Below are positions 61,803 through 64,000 of a stretch of DNA of 64,000 nucleotides, one piece after another. The notes beneath the pieces were generated by a model. The model was given only the letters and a program-made list of their open reading frames with translations. It was not told the DNA's origin and ran no database searches. A program made the position numbers and the translations under genes. Each line of letters starts with the position of its first letter. Within the stretch, counting starts at the first letter, position 1. Source of the stretch: Gymnopus androsaceus JB14 (lineage: Eukaryota > Basidiomycota > Agaricomycetes > Agaricales > Omphalotaceae); the NCBI GenBank assembly GCA_009733575.1, contig ML769621.1, positions 41,622 through 105,621 of the forward strand, written 5' to 3'.

Positions 61803-62556
61803 GACATGACCTTGGGGGGAGGGGGTTTGAGAAGTCCTTATGGCCAAAAAAAATTTCATACTATTGAGGCTCTGAGGGGTGTTCTAGGTCAACTCAATCA
61901 CTGAAATAAGGATGTAAAAACCATTTAAAGCACTCAACATCTCAAATCTCCCTGATAAACATGGATTTTATAGGATATGATGCAATTTAGTACCAATTTA
62001 GCCCCTCCATCAAAAAATATTGTCAATGCAAGTGCACTTACACCAGGTTGAATTGAACTTAGATGAACTGCTGTGTATTAAATTGCCTGTGGAAATGTTG
62101 TTCAAAGGTGCAAAGGAGAAAAAATTGTTATGTAATACAAATTTGAAGTCGGAAATCCTCCAAAGTGTGGGAAAATTTTACTATATATAGGCAGTGGAGG
62201 GGGGGAGGCTTCAAGAATCCTTATGACCCAAAAACAAGGTCATGTTGGGATTTAGTGGGTTGAACACCCCTTGCACAGCAGTTCATCTAAGTTCAACCTG
62301 GTGTAAGTGCACTTGCATTGACAATATTTTTTGATGGAGGCAAGATGCAGGTACTAAATTGCATTGTATCCTATAATAGTATAGAATCCATGTTTCTCAG
62401 GGAGATTTGAGATGTTGAGTGCTTTAAATGGTTTTTACATCCCTATTTCAGTGGTTGAGTTGACCTAAACACCCCTCAGAGCCTCAATAGTATGAAATTT
62501 TTTTTGGCCATAAGGACTTCTCAGAAACCCCCTCCCTTCCAAGGTCATGTTAGCAC
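61803..62556. mobile_element. Foldback element, about 750 bp, arms about 270 bp
   Basis: 61803-62080 and about 62280-62556 are inverted copies (CTTATGGCCAAAAAAAATTT and complement). Left boundary is blurred because the tRNA-like repeat continues into it. No ORF of note. Confidence 0.8.
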
Positions 62557-62614
62557 TTATTTTTTGAACACCCCTAGCTACTGAGTTATGCGGACGTGAT
62601 TGCGAGACCGAGTA

Positions 62615-63830
62615 CTGTAGCATTTCAATCAAGTGTTCATCCAGGATGACGCATGATGCATTGACACCGACGGTTCATTAGTTCACTGTTGTCAATGATG
62701 CATGATGCAAAAAATTTTTAGTTCAGTTCACTGTTGAGTTGATACTTTTTCAGAGTGAAACATGCACTAAAAGTTTGTTGTGAGCGGGGAAATGGATAAT
62801 AAACTTCCTTTGATACCCAATGTGACTGTGCCATGCAAAAAATCCAGCTGCAAACAAAAAGAAATGAAAATTTTGATTATTTATGCACAAAATGATGAAT
62901 TCCACTCAAGTTCAGAGGCCCATTGTCGGAAAAATGAGTTGCGCCTTAACATACCTTAATTTGCCATATAAGGCTCCCAAGTCACCTAAGGCGGGGATGC
63001 AACTTAAGAGGGCCACTGATGCACCACAGGGCGTTCCAAGATCTTAATAGGTCTTTATTGTGATTCTGAGTATTATAGGGTCTTACGCGACTTATGGGTC
63101 ATTAGATGACCTATCAAGACTGACTTACGGGTCTATTGAAAAGGTTGCAGCACTTGTACCACTTTCATCGTACAAGTTCATATGTACTAGCATATTATCC
63201 AATGGACAGTTTAACTACAATCTAGTATATGTCAAAGATTATACTAAGTATACAATATATTGTAAGTTACTTCTAGTGACTAGAATATGTACATTGCACT
63301 CTCTAAACACTAGTTAGTATAAAGCACTATACTATGGTTAATTATTGCTATTAACACGATACAGCAATCGCGACAAACGAGTCAGATATATCTGACACAC
63401 GTGCGGTACTAAGGGACAGGTTTTTAATTGTAGACAGCTCACAGGCGCCCTTCCGCGGTTCAGCGCTTATCTTCTGAAGCGCAATGATTAATTATCTCAA
63501 CAATACCATAGATAGAGAGACTGGGTTTTTTTACAAGTTTATTTAAAGTGTTATTTCTACCAGAATATGGCCAGAGAAGTACATGATCGATGATTGGGAA
63601 ACCAAAATTGTCCAAGGCCTTAGGAGGTCTTGAATGGTCTTATGGTGTCTTAAAGCTTTAGCATGGCCTTGGAATGCACCATGAGGCTCCCCTTTATTGT
63701 TATAAGGCCCATAAGGCATTACAAGTCAGTTCGCATTTTTCCGACAATATGATGCATGATGAATGTGGATTTTAGTTCAGTTCAGAGGTGCCCATGATGC
63801 ATGACTGAACACTCGATCGAAATGGTACAG
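62615..63830. mobile_element. TA-flanked TIR element, 1216 bp, with nested element
   Basis: Ends CTGTAGCATTTCAATCAAGT and complement CTGTACCATTTCGATCGAGT; TA at 62613-62614 and 63831-63832. TIR resembles that of the 61326 MITE, so both probably use one transposase. Copy 1 of the repeat shows the empty site near 57540. GATGCATGATGCA words near both ends. Confidence 0.85.
62922..63748. mobile_element. Nested TIR element, 827 bp
   Basis: Ends ATTGTCGGAAAAATG and CATTTTTCCGACAAT. Target duplication unclear (AT if the ends are TGTCGG). An internal block around 63420-63490 (TTTTTAATTGTAGACAG ... GCGCTTAT) resembles 23400-23470 inside the 22665 element. Confidence 0.7.
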
Positions 63831-64000
63831 TATTGTGAGAGCTTGTCGGAATGGTGTATCGGATCGAGTCATAATCATAATCAAGTCCCATAGAATTACT
63901 GAGTGGGGACTTGCGATGGTGATGATAAGATCCATTGAATGAAGTATCGACTCGAAGCAGTAAAGTACTTACTACTTACTATCTACGGTTTATCGACTCA

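Overview
The window is nuclear DNA of a filamentous fungus, most likely a basidiomycete of the Agaricomycetes. The evidence is very short introns (mostly 46-65 nt, GT...AG), TPR-CHAT and DUF6589 genes of the kind that expand in mushroom-forming fungi, a Zn2Cys6 regulator, a YAT-type amino-acid permease and a GMC oxidoreductase joined to an alpha/beta hydrolase. Nothing prokaryotic, mitochondrial or CRISPR-like was seen.

Layout. 1-4827: a decayed TPR-CHAT gene with a 121-bp MITE inside it. 5.2-8.2 kb: fragmentary minus-strand genes of unknown function. 8208-18830: a 10.6-kb DNA transposon with long inverted ends and a 3-bp TTC target duplication. It carries convergent DUF6589 and RecQ-like helicase genes, both with in-frame stop codons. 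Inside its DUF6589 gene sits a second, intact 4.4-kb transposon (9904-14317). That element's single five-exon gene joins an N-terminal Ulp1/C48-type cysteine protease to a pogo/Tc1-like DDE transposase. 18.8-29.4 kb: gene-poor, full of TIR elements, satellites and one probable LTR. 29438-33642: GMC-oxidoreductase/hydrolase fusion with one frameshift. 34.9-44.9 kb: nested repeats, including a gag-only LTR element inserted in an hAT-like element and itself split by another TIR element. 44920-57064: the gene-rich part (amino-acid permease, F-box-like protein, acidic Ser-rich protein, intact Zn2Cys6 factor). 57-64 kb: a truncated duplicate of the Zn2Cys6 gene, a tRNA-like sequence, and duplicated repeats riddled with TA-flanked and hAT-like elements.

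Repeat landscape. Five elements share ends CATCAG(C/G/A)..AAA and each is flanked by a matching 2-bp TN duplication (TT, TC, TG, TG, TC). In two cases removing the element restores an open frame. hAT-like non-autonomous elements with 8-bp duplications occur at 21309, 28343, 37376, 58781 and, degenerate, 59323. TA-flanked elements occur at 1874, 9904, 24222, 43384, 61326 and 62615. The nesting gives a relative history: the DUF6589/helicase element arrived and decayed by C-to-T type nonsense changes, and the protease-transposase element, still open, landed in it later.
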